Assembly (NCBI GenBank): GCA_018607905.1
Contig: JABBAP010000034.1
Span: 1 to 34,630, forward strand
Reading direction: 5' to 3'
DNA length: 34,630 nt
From: Paracoccaceae bacterium
Lineage (GTDB): Bacteria > Pseudomonadota > Alphaproteobacteria > Rhodobacterales > Rhodobacteraceae
Numbering within the stretch: position 1 is the first letter of the stretch; each line of letters starts with the position of its first letter. The translations under genes and the position numbers were made by a program. Shown here one piece after another: positions 24,473 through 32,926 of this stretch. The notes under the pieces were generated by a model that had not been told where the DNA came from, did not search any database, and saw only the letters and a program-made list of their open reading frames with translations.

Positions 24473-25780
24473 TTAACCTTCTACGGACAGATCAAAATTC
24501 TCGCTCGGGTAATATTTGTGAAGCCGCACATCCGCCGCCCGCGCATGGCCTTCCATGCCCTCAAGGCGTGAAATCCGCGCCGTGGCTTCTGCCACCCGCT
24601 TTGATCCATCGCGCGTTGAACGCTGCCAAGTTACAACCTTCATGTATTTGTGCACAGACAAACCGCCCGTGTAACGCGCAGAGCCAGATGTCGGCAGAAC
24701 GTGGTTTGTGCCAGACGCTTTGTCGCCGTAGGAAACCGTGGTTTCTTCACCCAAGAACAGCGACCCATAACACTGCAAATTATCCAACCACCAATCGAGG
24801 TCCGCCGCTTGCACTGTCAAATGCTCTGGTGCGTAATCATCCGAACACGCTGCCATTTCAACGCGATCCGCACAAACGATTACTTCTGCATAATCACGCC
24901 ACGCAGCGCGCGCATTATCGCGGTTCAACTCTGGTAATTCCTCAATCAGCTCTGGCACACGCGCCATAACCTTCTCGGCCAGTGCCGTGCTATCCGTCAC
25001 CAACCAAACGGGTGAGTTATAGCCGTGCTCCGCCTGTGAAACCAAATCCACAGAAACGATTTCAGCGTCCGCATCCGCGTCTGCCAATACAAGGCTATCT
25101 GTCGGCCCAGCAATCATATCAATGCCAACACGACCAAACAAAATCCGTTTCGCTTCGGCCACAAACTGGTTGCCAGGACCAACAATAATATCCGCCTCTG
25201 GCAGATCAAACAGTCCGAACGTCATGGCCGCAACGCCCTGTACGCCACCCATCGACAAGATTTTATTCGCCCCGCACAGGTTGGCCGCATAAATAATCGC
25301 AGGATGCACACCGTTTTCGCCCTGTGGCGGGGAACAGGCGGTGATGTGTTTCACACCCGCAACCTTGGCCGTTGTCACAGTCATCATCGCCGATGCGATG
25401 TGGGAATACCGCCCCCCTGGAACGTAACAACCAGCCGCCCGCACAGGGATCGTTTTTTGTCCCTCAATCAGACCTGGGCGCACTTCCACTTGGAAATCAT
25501 GCATCGAGGCTTTTTGCGCCTCAGCAAAATGTTTGATGTTTTCGTGCGCAAACGCGATATCGTCTTTCAGCTTTTGCGGGACTTTATCCGCTGCCGCTGC
25601 AATCTCTTCGGCAGACAAAACCAGCGCGCCTTCGTAATTGTCGAACTTCGCCGCGTATTTTTTCGCAGCCGCCTCGCCGCCCTCTTCGATGTCGTTCAGA
25701 ATGCCGCGAACCGTGTCATGCACAGACGCGCTATCGGTTTTCGATGTTTTAGGTGCTTTTTTAAGATAAGTGCGAGCCAT
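24473..25780 (-). CDS. hpsN: Sulfopropanediol 3-dehydrogenase HpsN (histidinol dehydrogenase family)
   Basis: HpsN oxidises (R)-2,3-dihydroxypropane-1-sulfonate to (R)-3-sulfolactate with two NAD+, a step used by marine bacteria feeding on algal sulfonates. The 435-residue product is of the histidinol dehydrogenase family and keeps its zinc and catalytic residues: Gln249 and His252 (SQAEHG), Glu319-His320 (APEH), Asp353 (YGDKASGTNH) and His412 (EGHARAADVR). The sequence matches HpsN of Ruegeria as recalled, including the N terminus MARTYLKKA and FDNYEGALVL. It lacks his-operon context and differs from true HisD in the substrate region. ATG 25780 is chosen by homology; an upstream extension of 21 codons has no such support. 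The MDR dehydrogenase follows after 4 bp. No sulfolactate-degrading gene (suyAB, slc) is in the window. Confidence 0.87.
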   Translation of the reverse strand: MARTYLKKAPKTSKTDSASVHDTVRGILNDIEEGGEAAAKKYAAKFDNYEGALVLSAEEIAAAADKVPQKLKDDIAFAHENIKHFAEAQKASMHDFQVEVRPGLIEGQKTIPVRAAGCYVPGGRYSHIASAMMTVTTAKVAGVKHITACSPPQGENGVHPAIIYAANLCGANKILSMGGVQGVAAMTFGLFDLPEADIIVGPGNQFVAEAKRILFGRVGIDMIAGPTDSLVLADADADAEIVSVDLVSQAEHGYNSPVWLVTDSTALAEKVMARVPELIEELPELNRDNARAAWRDYAEVIVCADRVEMAACSDDYAPEHLTVQAADLDWWLDNLQCYGSLFLGEETTVSYGDKASGTNHVLPTSGSARYTGGLSVHKYMKVVTWQRSTRDGSKRVAEATARISRLEGMEGHARAADVRLHKYYPSENFDLSVEG

Positions 25781-25994
25781 GTGGGCGGACCTGTAACTAA
25801 GGATTGTTTCGCGATCATTTGGGCCATCGCAGGGGCATCGCACAAGGCGGACCGCTTAGTTTAGGTAAATCCGAATAAGCCTTTGCACAAAAGAAAAGTA
25901 TGAAACGCGCTGAAATCTGTTGTGCCCCTTACAACCTTGAGTTTTCGACCCAAACCAGTACGCTTGATCCTATTCAAACAAAGGGCGTCTTTTC

Positions 25995-27275
25995 ATGTTT
26001 CATAAAATCATAACAACTTTTGCCTTCATACTCGCGGCCAATTCAGCCAGCGCCTTTTGCGGATTTTACGTGGCCCGCGCAGACGGCCAACTGTTTAACG
26101 AAGCATCCAAGGTCGTGTTCATGCGCGACAAAAACCGCTCCACCATCACCATGTCTTCCGATTACCAAGGCGCACCACGTGATTTCGCGATGATCGTGCC
26201 GACGCCGAAAGTATTGAAAGAAAGCGAAATTCGCACCGTCGATGCCACAACGATTGATCACCTCGACAATTACACCGCCCCACGTTTGGTGGAATATCAC
26301 GATTACGATCCTTGTGAAGAAATGGATGTTCCAGTTTTTGAACTATCTACCCCGAGCGCCAGCCAATTGCGTAAAGAGAAAAAACAACGCCGTCGCGGTG
26401 CCAAAGCTCTCGGCGTGACCATCAAAGCCGAATACTCCGTCGACAACTACGACATCCTAATTCTCGATGCGAAACAATCCGACGGGCTCATCACCTTTCT
26501 ACGCGGTGACGGCTATCAAATCCCCGTAGGATTGGAAAAAACCTTGGGCGCTTACATCAAAGGCGGCATGAAATTCTTCGTCGCCAAGGTGAACCTAAAA
26601 CGCCATTCCGCCAAGAAAAAGCAAACCCTCAAACCGCTGCAAATCTCGTTTCGCTCATCGAAATTTATGCTGCCAATCCAACTTGGGAAAGTGAACGCCA
26701 AAGGCTCCCAAGACCTGTTGTTAATGACCCTAACCCGCAAAGGCCGCGTCGATATCAGCAACTACCGCGTTAAGAAAATCCCAACGGACACAAACATCCC
26801 CAGCTTTGTGAAAACCCAATTCGGCCCGTTTTACCGCGATATGTTCGCCCGCCAAGTTGGCAAGGCTGGCGCCACCCTCGAATATGCATGGGACATGGCG
26901 TGGTGTGATCCCTGCGCCGCCGATCCGCTCAGCAACAAACAGCTTTCAGACCTCGGTGTCTCGTGGCTCGAAACGGACAGCCCAAATGCAGGCCAAGACG
27001 TTTTTGTCACACGGCTACACCTGCGCTATTCCAAATCCAGCTTCCGCCAAGACCTCAAACTAAAAGTCACCCGCAACCGCGATAACTTTCAGGGCAGATA
27101 CGTGATGAACCACCCGTTTGTTGGTAAAATCAAATGCGAAGCAGGTCGCGACTACGTCAAAAACATTCGCCAACGTTTACGCGCCGAAGCCGTGGAATTA
27201 AACAAACTCACAGGCTGGTCACCCCGCGATATCGAACGCCGCATCCGCAAATCGGTTCCCAAATCTTATTGGTAG
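25995..27275 (+). CDS. DUF2330 domain secreted protein
   Basis: The 426-residue product starts with a signal peptide (cleavage likely after ANSASA, about residue 19). Mature FCGFYVARADGQLFNEASKV is the typical opening of DUF2330 proteins, followed by DFAMIVPTPKVL. A lysine-rich stretch (KEKKQRRRGAKALG) lies near residue 130. Further cysteines occur in WCDPCAADPLS and IKCEAGRDY, possibly forming disulfides in the periplasm. The C terminus is basic (RRIRKSVPKSYW). It is monocistronic, divergent from hpsN across 214 bp, and ends 5 bp from the convergent FrnE-like gene, itself a thiol oxidoreductase. The family function is unknown and none is assigned. Confidence 0.85.
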   Translation: MFHKIITTFAFILAANSASAFCGFYVARADGQLFNEASKVVFMRDKNRSTITMSSDYQGAPRDFAMIVPTPKVLKESEIRTVDATTIDHLDNYTAPRLVEYHDYDPCEEMDVPVFELSTPSASQLRKEKKQRRRGAKALGVTIKAEYSVDNYDILILDAKQSDGLITFLRGDGYQIPVGLEKTLGAYIKGGMKFFVAKVNLKRHSAKKKQTLKPLQISFRSSKFMLPIQLGKVNAKGSQDLLLMTLTRKGRVDISNYRVKKIPTDTNIPSFVKTQFGPFYRDMFARQVGKAGATLEYAWDMAWCDPCAADPLSNKQLSDLGVSWLETDSPNAGQDVFVTRLHLRYSKSSFRQDLKLKVTRNRDNFQGRYVMNHPFVGKIKCEAGRDYVKNIRQRLRAEAVELNKLTGWSPRDIERRIRKSVPKSYW

Positions 27276-27280
27276 CAAGC

Positions 27281-27940
27281 CTACTCCGCGCCAGTATCGG
27301 TCATTTCCGATAACTGCGTCAGGATGCTGGTGTAATTCTCAACGCCCTGCGCACCTGTCACCAAATGCTTGCGGTTAAACACCATCGCGGGCACGCCGCT
27401 GATGCCTTGCTGTGTCCAAAAACTCTCTTCACTGCGAACATCATTGGCAAAGCGTTGATCCGCAAGAACCGCCACCGCAGCATCGCGATCAAACCCGATT
27501 TCAGATGCAATATCCGCAAGCACAGCGACATCTGACAGGTCGCGCAGATAGGTGAAATGCGCGTTAAACATAGCCTGTTTCAAGTCGTCACCGCGGCCCT
27601 GCTGTTTGGCCCAATGCAGCAATTGATGCGTGTTAAACGTGTTGTGCATCCGCATGTCTTCGCTAAATGAAAACGCAAAATCCAGCTCTTCGCCGATCTC
27701 CGTCAAACGCGCACGATTGGCTTTTGAGTCCTCTGGGCTACTGCCATATTTCTCCATGATGTGCTCCACCAGATTTTGGCCTTCCACTGGCATATTCGGG
27801 TTCAACTCGAACGGATGCCAGTGAATATCCACGGACACACCCGTTGCCTTCACGGCCCGTTCCAATTGGCGATACCCGACAATGCACCAAGGGCACACAA
27901 CATCGGAAACAATATCAATTCGCAGCGCAGTCGTCGTCAT
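27281..27940 (-). CDS. DsbA family oxidoreductase, FrnE-like
   Basis: FrnE-like proteins are cytosolic thioredoxin-fold oxidoreductases related to DsbA and 2-hydroxychromene-2-carboxylate isomerase. The 219-residue product shows the active site CPWC in SDVVCPWCIVGYRQ (about residues 14-17), the helical insertion, and the cis-proline region GISGVPAMVFN. No signal peptide is seen, which fits a cytosolic role in thiol or oxidative-stress chemistry. ATG 27940 is chosen because MTTTALRIDIVSD gives the normal start of the fold, and GGA lies upstream. The frame is open for 81 more codons upstream, but that part overlaps the end of dacB and resembles nothing. The preceding dacB ends 34 bp upstream on the same strand. 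Confidence 0.9.
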   Translation of the reverse strand: MTTTALRIDIVSDVVCPWCIVGYRQLERAVKATGVSVDIHWHPFELNPNMPVEGQNLVEHIMEKYGSSPEDSKANRARLTEIGEELDFAFSFSEDMRMHNTFNTHQLLHWAKQQGRGDDLKQAMFNAHFTYLRDLSDVAVLADIASEIGFDRDAAVAVLADQRFANDVRSEESFWTQQGISGVPAMVFNRKHLVTGAQGVENYTSILTQLSEMTDTGAE

Positions 27941-27974
27941 GGATAAGTCCTTTTTATGGGGTGAAAAGGCAGGC

Positions 27975-29474
27975 CTACGACCCAACCCCGTATTCCAACG
28001 CCCAGCGTCGCAATAATTTCTGCTGCATCGCTTTGGATCGTCGCGACCACGCTTTGCCACCTTGGGGCGCTTCGCGATCTGCCTTTTTGATCTTGGCGCG
28101 TTTGCCCATATCGGCGGTAAAAATCGCGAACGACAATTTCTTCCCGCTCGGCGTATCAATATACCCCGCCAACGCGCTCGCAAAATTCAGCGTGCCGGTT
28201 TTCGCCAACACCGTAACCCCGTCGATCGGCGCGGCGCGGCGTTTGGAATTTACCAGTTTTATCTTTTTCAGCGCGGGGCGCAGCGGCCCATTCCAACCCG
28301 TTCGCGTCAGGATTTGGGTCATCTGTTTTGCGCTTATTCGGCTCGCATCCCCCAACCCCGAATGATCCACAAACTTCGCGCCGCTCACACCGTACGCCTT
28401 GCGCACCCAAGCCGTCATTTCACGCGCCGAACCAGACAGGTTCTTTACCGAGGCCCCGCGATTGCGCGTCGCCGTCAGCCCTGTCACTTCGGCCGTTAAA
28501 TTGGTCGAATATTTTAACATCGCGCGGGTTTGCTCAAACAGGCTGCCGCTCACTTCTTGCGCAACCACAGTCCCCGCAGGCAACGATTTACTCACGTTCG
28601 CGCGCGGCAATTTCACACCCTGTTGCGCGGCAACAGATCGAAACACCTCGCCGACATAGGCATCCAGATCACGCACAGGTAACCAACGCCCGCCGCCTTT
28701 GCCCAGCGCCCCACGCATCACGCTCCACTGCTCGTTCTTAGTGGATTTTTTATAGGTGAACAGCGGCCCCTGACGGTTCACAATATCCATCTGAATACCG
28801 TTCACCCTTGGCCGCATTTTATTGGTCCGCGCATCCATCGTGGTCGCGTAGCCGTTCCCCGTCCGCTTCCATTCAAAATACACACGATTGAAATTCAGGT
28901 TCAGCCCCGACAGCGATGGATTATACCCCACATGATCGGGTTGTTTTTCATCAATCACCCGCTGGTACGGCAGCGCCCCGCCGTAGACCTGCAACTTGCC
29001 CGTGACCCCCTTGATCCCGCGCTGCGCCACGCCGCGCGCCAAATTCGCCAGCCCGTCAGTATCCAGATGCGGATCACCACCGCCCGCCACAATCAGATCG
29101 CCTTGCACGATCCCGTTTGCAATCGGCCCGGTCGCAATCACCCGCGTCGCGTAGCGAAAATCACCGCCCAAATGTTGCAACGCATACAGCGCTGTCACGG
29201 CCTTTGTCACACTCGCAGGGGGCAGCGCGGTGTTCGGCGTTTCAGATTCTAATACCCGCCCCGACGCATCGCTCACCACGATGCTCACCGTTCCGGACAA
29301 ACCCGCCTCGGCCACGATCTGTTTTAACCCTTTTTGCTTATGCGCCGCCTTAACTTTGGCTGCACCGCGCAACGGCCGTGCCCTTGGGCGCAAAGACGTT
29401 AACGGCGCTTCCGCAAAAACAGGAACAGCGGCACTGGCCAGCAAAGCAGAGATCACAAATCGTCGGGTAAACAT
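27975..29474 (-). CDS. dacB: D-alanyl-D-alanine carboxypeptidase/endopeptidase DacB (PBP4, S13)
   Basis: DacB trims or cuts peptide cross-links of peptidoglycan in the periplasm. The 499-residue product begins with a signal peptide (MFTRRFVISALLASAAVPVFA) whose twin arginine resembles a Tat signal. All three penicillin-binding motifs are present: SVTK (88-91, Ser88 nucleophile), STN (323-325) and KTG (425-427). The long insert between the first two motifs is typical of S13 enzymes. ATG 29474 is preferred over a TTG 21 codons upstream because it begins the signal peptide. The mature N terminus is rich in arginine and lysine (RPRARPLRGAAKVKAAHKQK), which may help it bind the wall or membrane. 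It follows nadD on the same strand. Confidence 0.94.
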   Translation of the reverse strand: MFTRRFVISALLASAAVPVFAEAPLTSLRPRARPLRGAAKVKAAHKQKGLKQIVAEAGLSGTVSIVVSDASGRVLESETPNTALPPASVTKAVTALYALQHLGGDFRYATRVIATGPIANGIVQGDLIVAGGGDPHLDTDGLANLARGVAQRGIKGVTGKLQVYGGALPYQRVIDEKQPDHVGYNPSLSGLNLNFNRVYFEWKRTGNGYATTMDARTNKMRPRVNGIQMDIVNRQGPLFTYKKSTKNEQWSVMRGALGKGGGRWLPVRDLDAYVGEVFRSVAAQQGVKLPRANVSKSLPAGTVVAQEVSGSLFEQTRAMLKYSTNLTAEVTGLTATRNRGASVKNLSGSAREMTAWVRKAYGVSGAKFVDHSGLGDASRISAKQMTQILTRTGWNGPLRPALKKIKLVNSKRRAAPIDGVTVLAKTGTLNFASALAGYIDTPSGKKLSFAIFTADMGKRAKIKKADREAPQGGKAWSRRSKAMQQKLLRRWALEYGVGS

Positions 29475-29576
29475 CGCACAATCACTCGGGTAAGGGGTCT
29501 TTTGCGTCAAATTAGCATTCAAAAACCAAAGTTTCAAAGCCGCATTTGGGCGCAGTCGATCACAATCGCGAACGGA

Positions 29577-30182
29577 CTATTCCTTGACCCAATCGCCACG
29601 CGCACGGATTTGCGTGCTCGAAACATCAACCATCGGCCCGTTCAACATGCACCACGCAGGCGCTTCGCGAAACGGCAAGGCCTCGGCCCGTCGCGCCTGC
29701 AGGCGGTGTTGCGCATACCGGCGCGCCGCACGCGATCCACCCGCCGCCAACTGTTCACCGGGCCGTGCCATCACGCCAATTGGAACCGTCTCCATGATCC
29801 AGTCCCAATCCTTCCAACGGTGAAAATCCGCGAGGCTGTCTGATCCCATCAACCACACAAACCGCACGCCACGATAACGCGGCAACAACGCCTGCAACGT
29901 CGCCGCCGTGTACCGCGTGCCAAGCCGCGTCTCGATATCTGTGACCAAAATGCGCGGATCATCCACCAGATCAAGGCACGCCTGGACCCGCCGCCCAATC
30001 TGGGCAGGCCCACGTTTTTTCAACGGATTACCGGGCGTGACCATCCACCAAACGCGATCCAGCTGAAACCGCTTCAGCGCCTGCTTAGAAATATGCAAAT
30101 GCCCCGCATGGGGCGGATCAAACGACCCGCCAAGCAAGCCGATACGCTGGCCTTTGGTGGCAAAGGGGAAGGGTGTGGTCAT
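29577..30182 (-). CDS. nadD: Nicotinate-nucleotide adenylyltransferase
   Basis: NadD joins nicotinate mononucleotide and ATP to form deamido-NAD in NAD synthesis. The 201-residue product has the nucleotidyltransferase motifs GGSFDPPHAGHL (ATP-binding HxGH at AGHL), WWMVTPGNPLK, GSDSLADFHRWKDW, and VSSTQIRARG at the C terminus (the ISSTxIR motif). Length is normal. ATG 30182 is preferred; a TTG five codons earlier is open but lacks support. It lies on the minus strand between a small alpha/beta hydrolase gene (49 bp upstream) and dacB (102 bp downstream). It is a housekeeping gene and is not evidence for a link with the NicX-like operon 20 kb away. Confidence 0.95.
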   Translation of the reverse strand: MTTPFPFATKGQRIGLLGGSFDPPHAGHLHISKQALKRFQLDRVWWMVTPGNPLKKRGPAQIGRRVQACLDLVDDPRILVTDIETRLGTRYTAATLQALLPRYRGVRFVWLMGSDSLADFHRWKDWDWIMETVPIGVMARPGEQLAAGGSRAARRYAQHRLQARRAEALPFREAPAWCMLNGPMVDVSSTQIRARGDWVKE

Positions 30183-30231
30183 CGCAAGCAAAGCCAATCA
30201 TCAACTGTTCGCGCCAACCATAAGCTGTCCG

Positions 30232-30945
30232 TCAGGAAACTGCATCCATGATTTTTCGCGACCCAGATTGTGCCAAAACCTCTTCCAAAATCCACGCCAG
30301 TTGCCTTGGCTGTTCCAAAGGCACCGCATGGCCGCAATTCTTTAATACCCTCAAATGGGCTTGGGGGGCATTCGTGGACATAAACTTCGAAAACGCAGAG
30401 CGCGGTGTGGTGAAATCTTCGTCGCCGATAACAACGCTCGCCTTTGCTCCTGCATGACCCAGTAAATCCTTGCTGGTAAAAGACTTCGCCTGTTGTTTCA
30501 GGCTTCGAATACGCCTCAACCCATTTCGATCAGCCATCAATGCGTCGATCGTATCGCAGGCCTTCTTGACCAACTTATCCTCATTCTCAATCGTAGCATT
30601 TCGCGAAAATAACGCCCTAACAAACGGCTCGCATTTTGATTTCTGCAAAGGGATATTGCCTTGTCCAAAATCAAACGGCGGCGCGGTTAAAACAAGGCCG
30701 TCCACCACGCCCTGCAAATGCAACGCCGCCACGCAGCCAAGGGAATTTCCGACAACAATTGTGCGTTCACCGCGCGCCTGCGCAGCCCCCAACATCGCGC
30801 GGTAATGCGCGGCGACCTCCACAACATCGTGCTGCAAATAATCGGTGAAATGGTCCAAAACACATCGTTCTGATTTTGGCAAAGCCTGAACGACACGCGT
30901 CCAGTGATCAGGGCTGCCAATAAGCCCATGCAAAAATAGGTACAT
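30232..30945 (-). CDS. Alpha/beta hydrolase, small cytosolic
   Basis: The 237-residue product is a compact hydrolase with oxyanion motif LHGLIGSPDHW near the N terminus, nucleophile elbow GNSLG with Ser68, acid in IGDEDFTTP and base His in NCGHAVPLEQP, so the triad is complete. The cap (about 95-150) is short, helical and lysine-rich. ATG 30945 follows AGAGAG. No signal peptide or lipid attachment is seen, which predicts a cytosolic esterase, lactonase or amidase of unknown substrate. Upstream is a 54-bp AT-rich gap after the carboxyltransferase gene, which may hold its promoter. nadD follows. Confidence 0.85.
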   Translation of the reverse strand: MYLFLHGLIGSPDHWTRVVQALPKSERCVLDHFTDYLQHDVVEVAAHYRAMLGAAQARGERTIVVGNSLGCVAALHLQGVVDGLVLTAPPFDFGQGNIPLQKSKCEPFVRALFSRNATIENEDKLVKKACDTIDALMADRNGLRRIRSLKQQAKSFTSKDLLGHAGAKASVVIGDEDFTTPRSAFSKFMSTNAPQAHLRVLKNCGHAVPLEQPRQLAWILEEVLAQSGSRKIMDAVS

Positions 30946-30999
30946 TTAAAAAATCTCTCTAAAATATACCTATACGCTATATCTTAAAGGCGTTTTTGT
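30946..30999 (-). promoter_or_regulatory. AT-rich gap with a possible promoter for the hydrolase gene
   Basis: This gap between the carboxyltransferase and hydrolase genes is much more AT-rich than its surroundings. On the minus strand it contains TATAGCG, TATAGG and TATATT, any of which could be a -10 element. No convincing -35 at 16-18 bp was found, so the promoter call is tentative. Confidence 0.3.
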
Positions 31000-32769
31000 C
31001 TACCAAGCATCAGGATACCGCCCGCTCGCCACACACGCCCCCGCCGTTGCAAACGCGCGATCCACCACGTCCCGCGTGTCCGCAGGATCAATCACCGCGT
31101 CAAATTCTAGCTGGCTCGCCGCGTTCAGCGCCTTGCCTTTTTCGTACAACTCATCAACAAGTCGCTGATACTCCGCCGCCCGTTCAGCATCATCCGAAAT
31201 CGCCGCCAAATGCGCACGATGCCCCAGCTTTACCGCGCCTTCTAACCCCATCGCCCCGACCTCACCCGTGGGCCACGCACAACACAGATGCGGGCGATCA
31301 AAACCGCCGCCCGCCATGGCCATCGCACCAAGGCCGTAGCCTTTGCGCAAAATCACCGTCACCAGCGGTTGCCCGAAATGCGCCCCCGCCAGAAACAGCC
31401 GCGAAATATGTGCCACTTGCCCGGTGACCTCTACATCTGGCCCAACCATAAATCCGGGCGTGTCGCACAGCGTCACCACGGGCAATCCCCACGCATCACA
31501 CAGCTGCAAAAACCGCGCACCCTTGTCGCCCGCCTCTGCATCAATCGCCCCGCCCAGATGCAGCGGATTATTCGCCAGCACACCGACAGAACGCCCTTTA
31601 ATCCGCGCAAACCCCGTGATCATGCCCGCACCAAACCCACGGCGCAGCTCCAGCCAAGACCCTCCGTCTGCCACCGCACCAACGGCCCCGCGCATATCGT
31701 AGGCCTTGGTGCGATCCGTCGGTACAACATCCCGCAACGCCTCCGCCGTTGCATCCGCACACGCGCCATCCTGCCCAAGCCCGAGCAAAACCTTCGTCGC
31801 CGCAACCGCCTCTGCCTCATCCACCGTGACCAAATCATGCACACCATTCTTGGCCTGCACATCCGATGGCCCAATGTCCGTCGGCTTTACAACACCAAGC
31901 CCGCCGCCTTCGATCATCGCTGGCCCGCCCATTCCAACCCAGCTCTGCTCGGTGGCGATGCGCACATCACACACCCCAAACAGCGCCGCATTTCCCGCAA
32001 AACAATAGCCAGCCACAATCCCGATCTTTGGCCCCTTGTGGGCCGCAAAATGACGAAACGAGGTAATGTTCAGCCCCGCCACAATAAACTGCGCCACGTC
32101 GTAATCATTGGGCCGCCCGCCGCCCCCTTCGGCGAACAGAACAATCGGCAATCCGTCGCGCCCTGCCACCTCGATCAAGCGATCCATCTTTTTGTGGTGG
32201 TAAAACCCCTGCGTCCCCGCCAGCACCATATAATCCACCGCCATCGCCGCAACCACGCGCCCGCCGACCGTGCCAACACCGCAAATAATCCCGTCCGCTT
32301 GCGTGCGCGCCTGCAACTCCTCCGCTGGCCGCTTGGATCGCTGCGCCGCCACGGCCAAACCGCCGTATTCCACGAAACTCCCTGCATCAAACAAATCGTC
32401 GATATTCTCGCGTGCGGTGCGAAACCCTTTGGCGTGCCGCTTGGCCACGGCATCGCCGCGCGCCCCGTCCGCCAACAACGCCATGCGCCCCTCAAACTCC
32501 GCCATATCCGCGCGCGTTTCATCGCTGCCCGCGTCGGCCACGGCCGCAACCTCTGCCGCCTCAAACGTCACCAACGGCTCACCGCCGTGCAACTCGTCGC
32601 CAACACCCACGTGAACCGAAACAACCCGCGCATCCATGGGCGCGCGCAAATCATGGCGCATCTTCATCAACTCGGTCGTGACAACAATCGCACCGCCAGC
32701 CACCAGATCGCCAACCGCCACGTGAACCTCTGCCACCAGTGCTGCATTTTCTGCCCGTAAAACCGTCAT
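31000..32769 (-). CDS. Biotinyl domain fused to acyl-CoA carboxyltransferase
   Basis: The 589-residue product joins two parts normally carried by different subunits. Residues 1-72 form a biotinyl or lipoyl-type domain with the biotin lysine in ELMKMRHDLRAP (Lys36 between two Met). Residues about 85-589 are a carboxyltransferase beta-type domain as in propionyl- or acetyl-CoA carboxylase. N-terminal half motifs are GVGTVGGRVVAAMAVDY and GGPAMIEGGGLG; C-terminal half motifs are NNPLHLGGAIDAEAGDKGARF and CDTPGFMVGP. In most such carboxylases the biotinyl domain is at the C terminus of the biotin carboxylase subunit, so this order is unusual. No biotin carboxylase is in the window. ATG 32769 after GGGAG is preferred because the biotinyl fold begins there; ATG 32799 is also possible. 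Confidence 0.87.
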   Translation of the reverse strand: MTVLRAENAALVAEVHVAVGDLVAGGAIVVTTELMKMRHDLRAPMDARVVSVHVGVGDELHGGEPLVTFEAAEVAAVADAGSDETRADMAEFEGRMALLADGARGDAVAKRHAKGFRTARENIDDLFDAGSFVEYGGLAVAAQRSKRPAEELQARTQADGIICGVGTVGGRVVAAMAVDYMVLAGTQGFYHHKKMDRLIEVAGRDGLPIVLFAEGGGGRPNDYDVAQFIVAGLNITSFRHFAAHKGPKIGIVAGYCFAGNAALFGVCDVRIATEQSWVGMGGPAMIEGGGLGVVKPTDIGPSDVQAKNGVHDLVTVDEAEAVAATKVLLGLGQDGACADATAEALRDVVPTDRTKAYDMRGAVGAVADGGSWLELRRGFGAGMITGFARIKGRSVGVLANNPLHLGGAIDAEAGDKGARFLQLCDAWGLPVVTLCDTPGFMVGPDVEVTGQVAHISRLFLAGAHFGQPLVTVILRKGYGLGAMAMAGGGFDRPHLCCAWPTGEVGAMGLEGAVKLGHRAHLAAISDDAERAAEYQRLVDELYEKGKALNAASQLEFDAVIDPADTRDVVDRAFATAGACVASGRYPDAW

Positions 32770-32926
32770 CACCACGCTCCCAAATTCCGTTGCCCGCATC
32801 TTGGCGAAACCTCGCCCCACAAAGCAATGCCAAACGTGGGGTCAAAAACTGCGCCCCGCCCAATTGCGCCACGCCCCCACAAACGATAAGACCCATTCAA
32901 AACCACTCTCACAGCGGATGATCAAA

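Noticed and set aside
24473-25780. Histidinol dehydrogenase of histidine synthesis (hisD)
   Set aside because: No his genes nearby, and the N terminus and substrate region match HpsN-type sulfopropanediol dehydrogenases.
29577-30182. nadD as a member of the NicX-like pathway
   Set aside because: It is a housekeeping NAD synthesis gene in a separate minus-strand group 20 kb away.
31288-32760. Long open frame antisense to the carboxyltransferase gene
   Set aside because: Its translation is low-complexity and Arg/His-rich, as expected of a shadow frame in GC-rich DNA; the opposite strand has clear domains. The same applies to long antisense frames over the symporter (254-1069), the fusion gene (5084-6034) and others.
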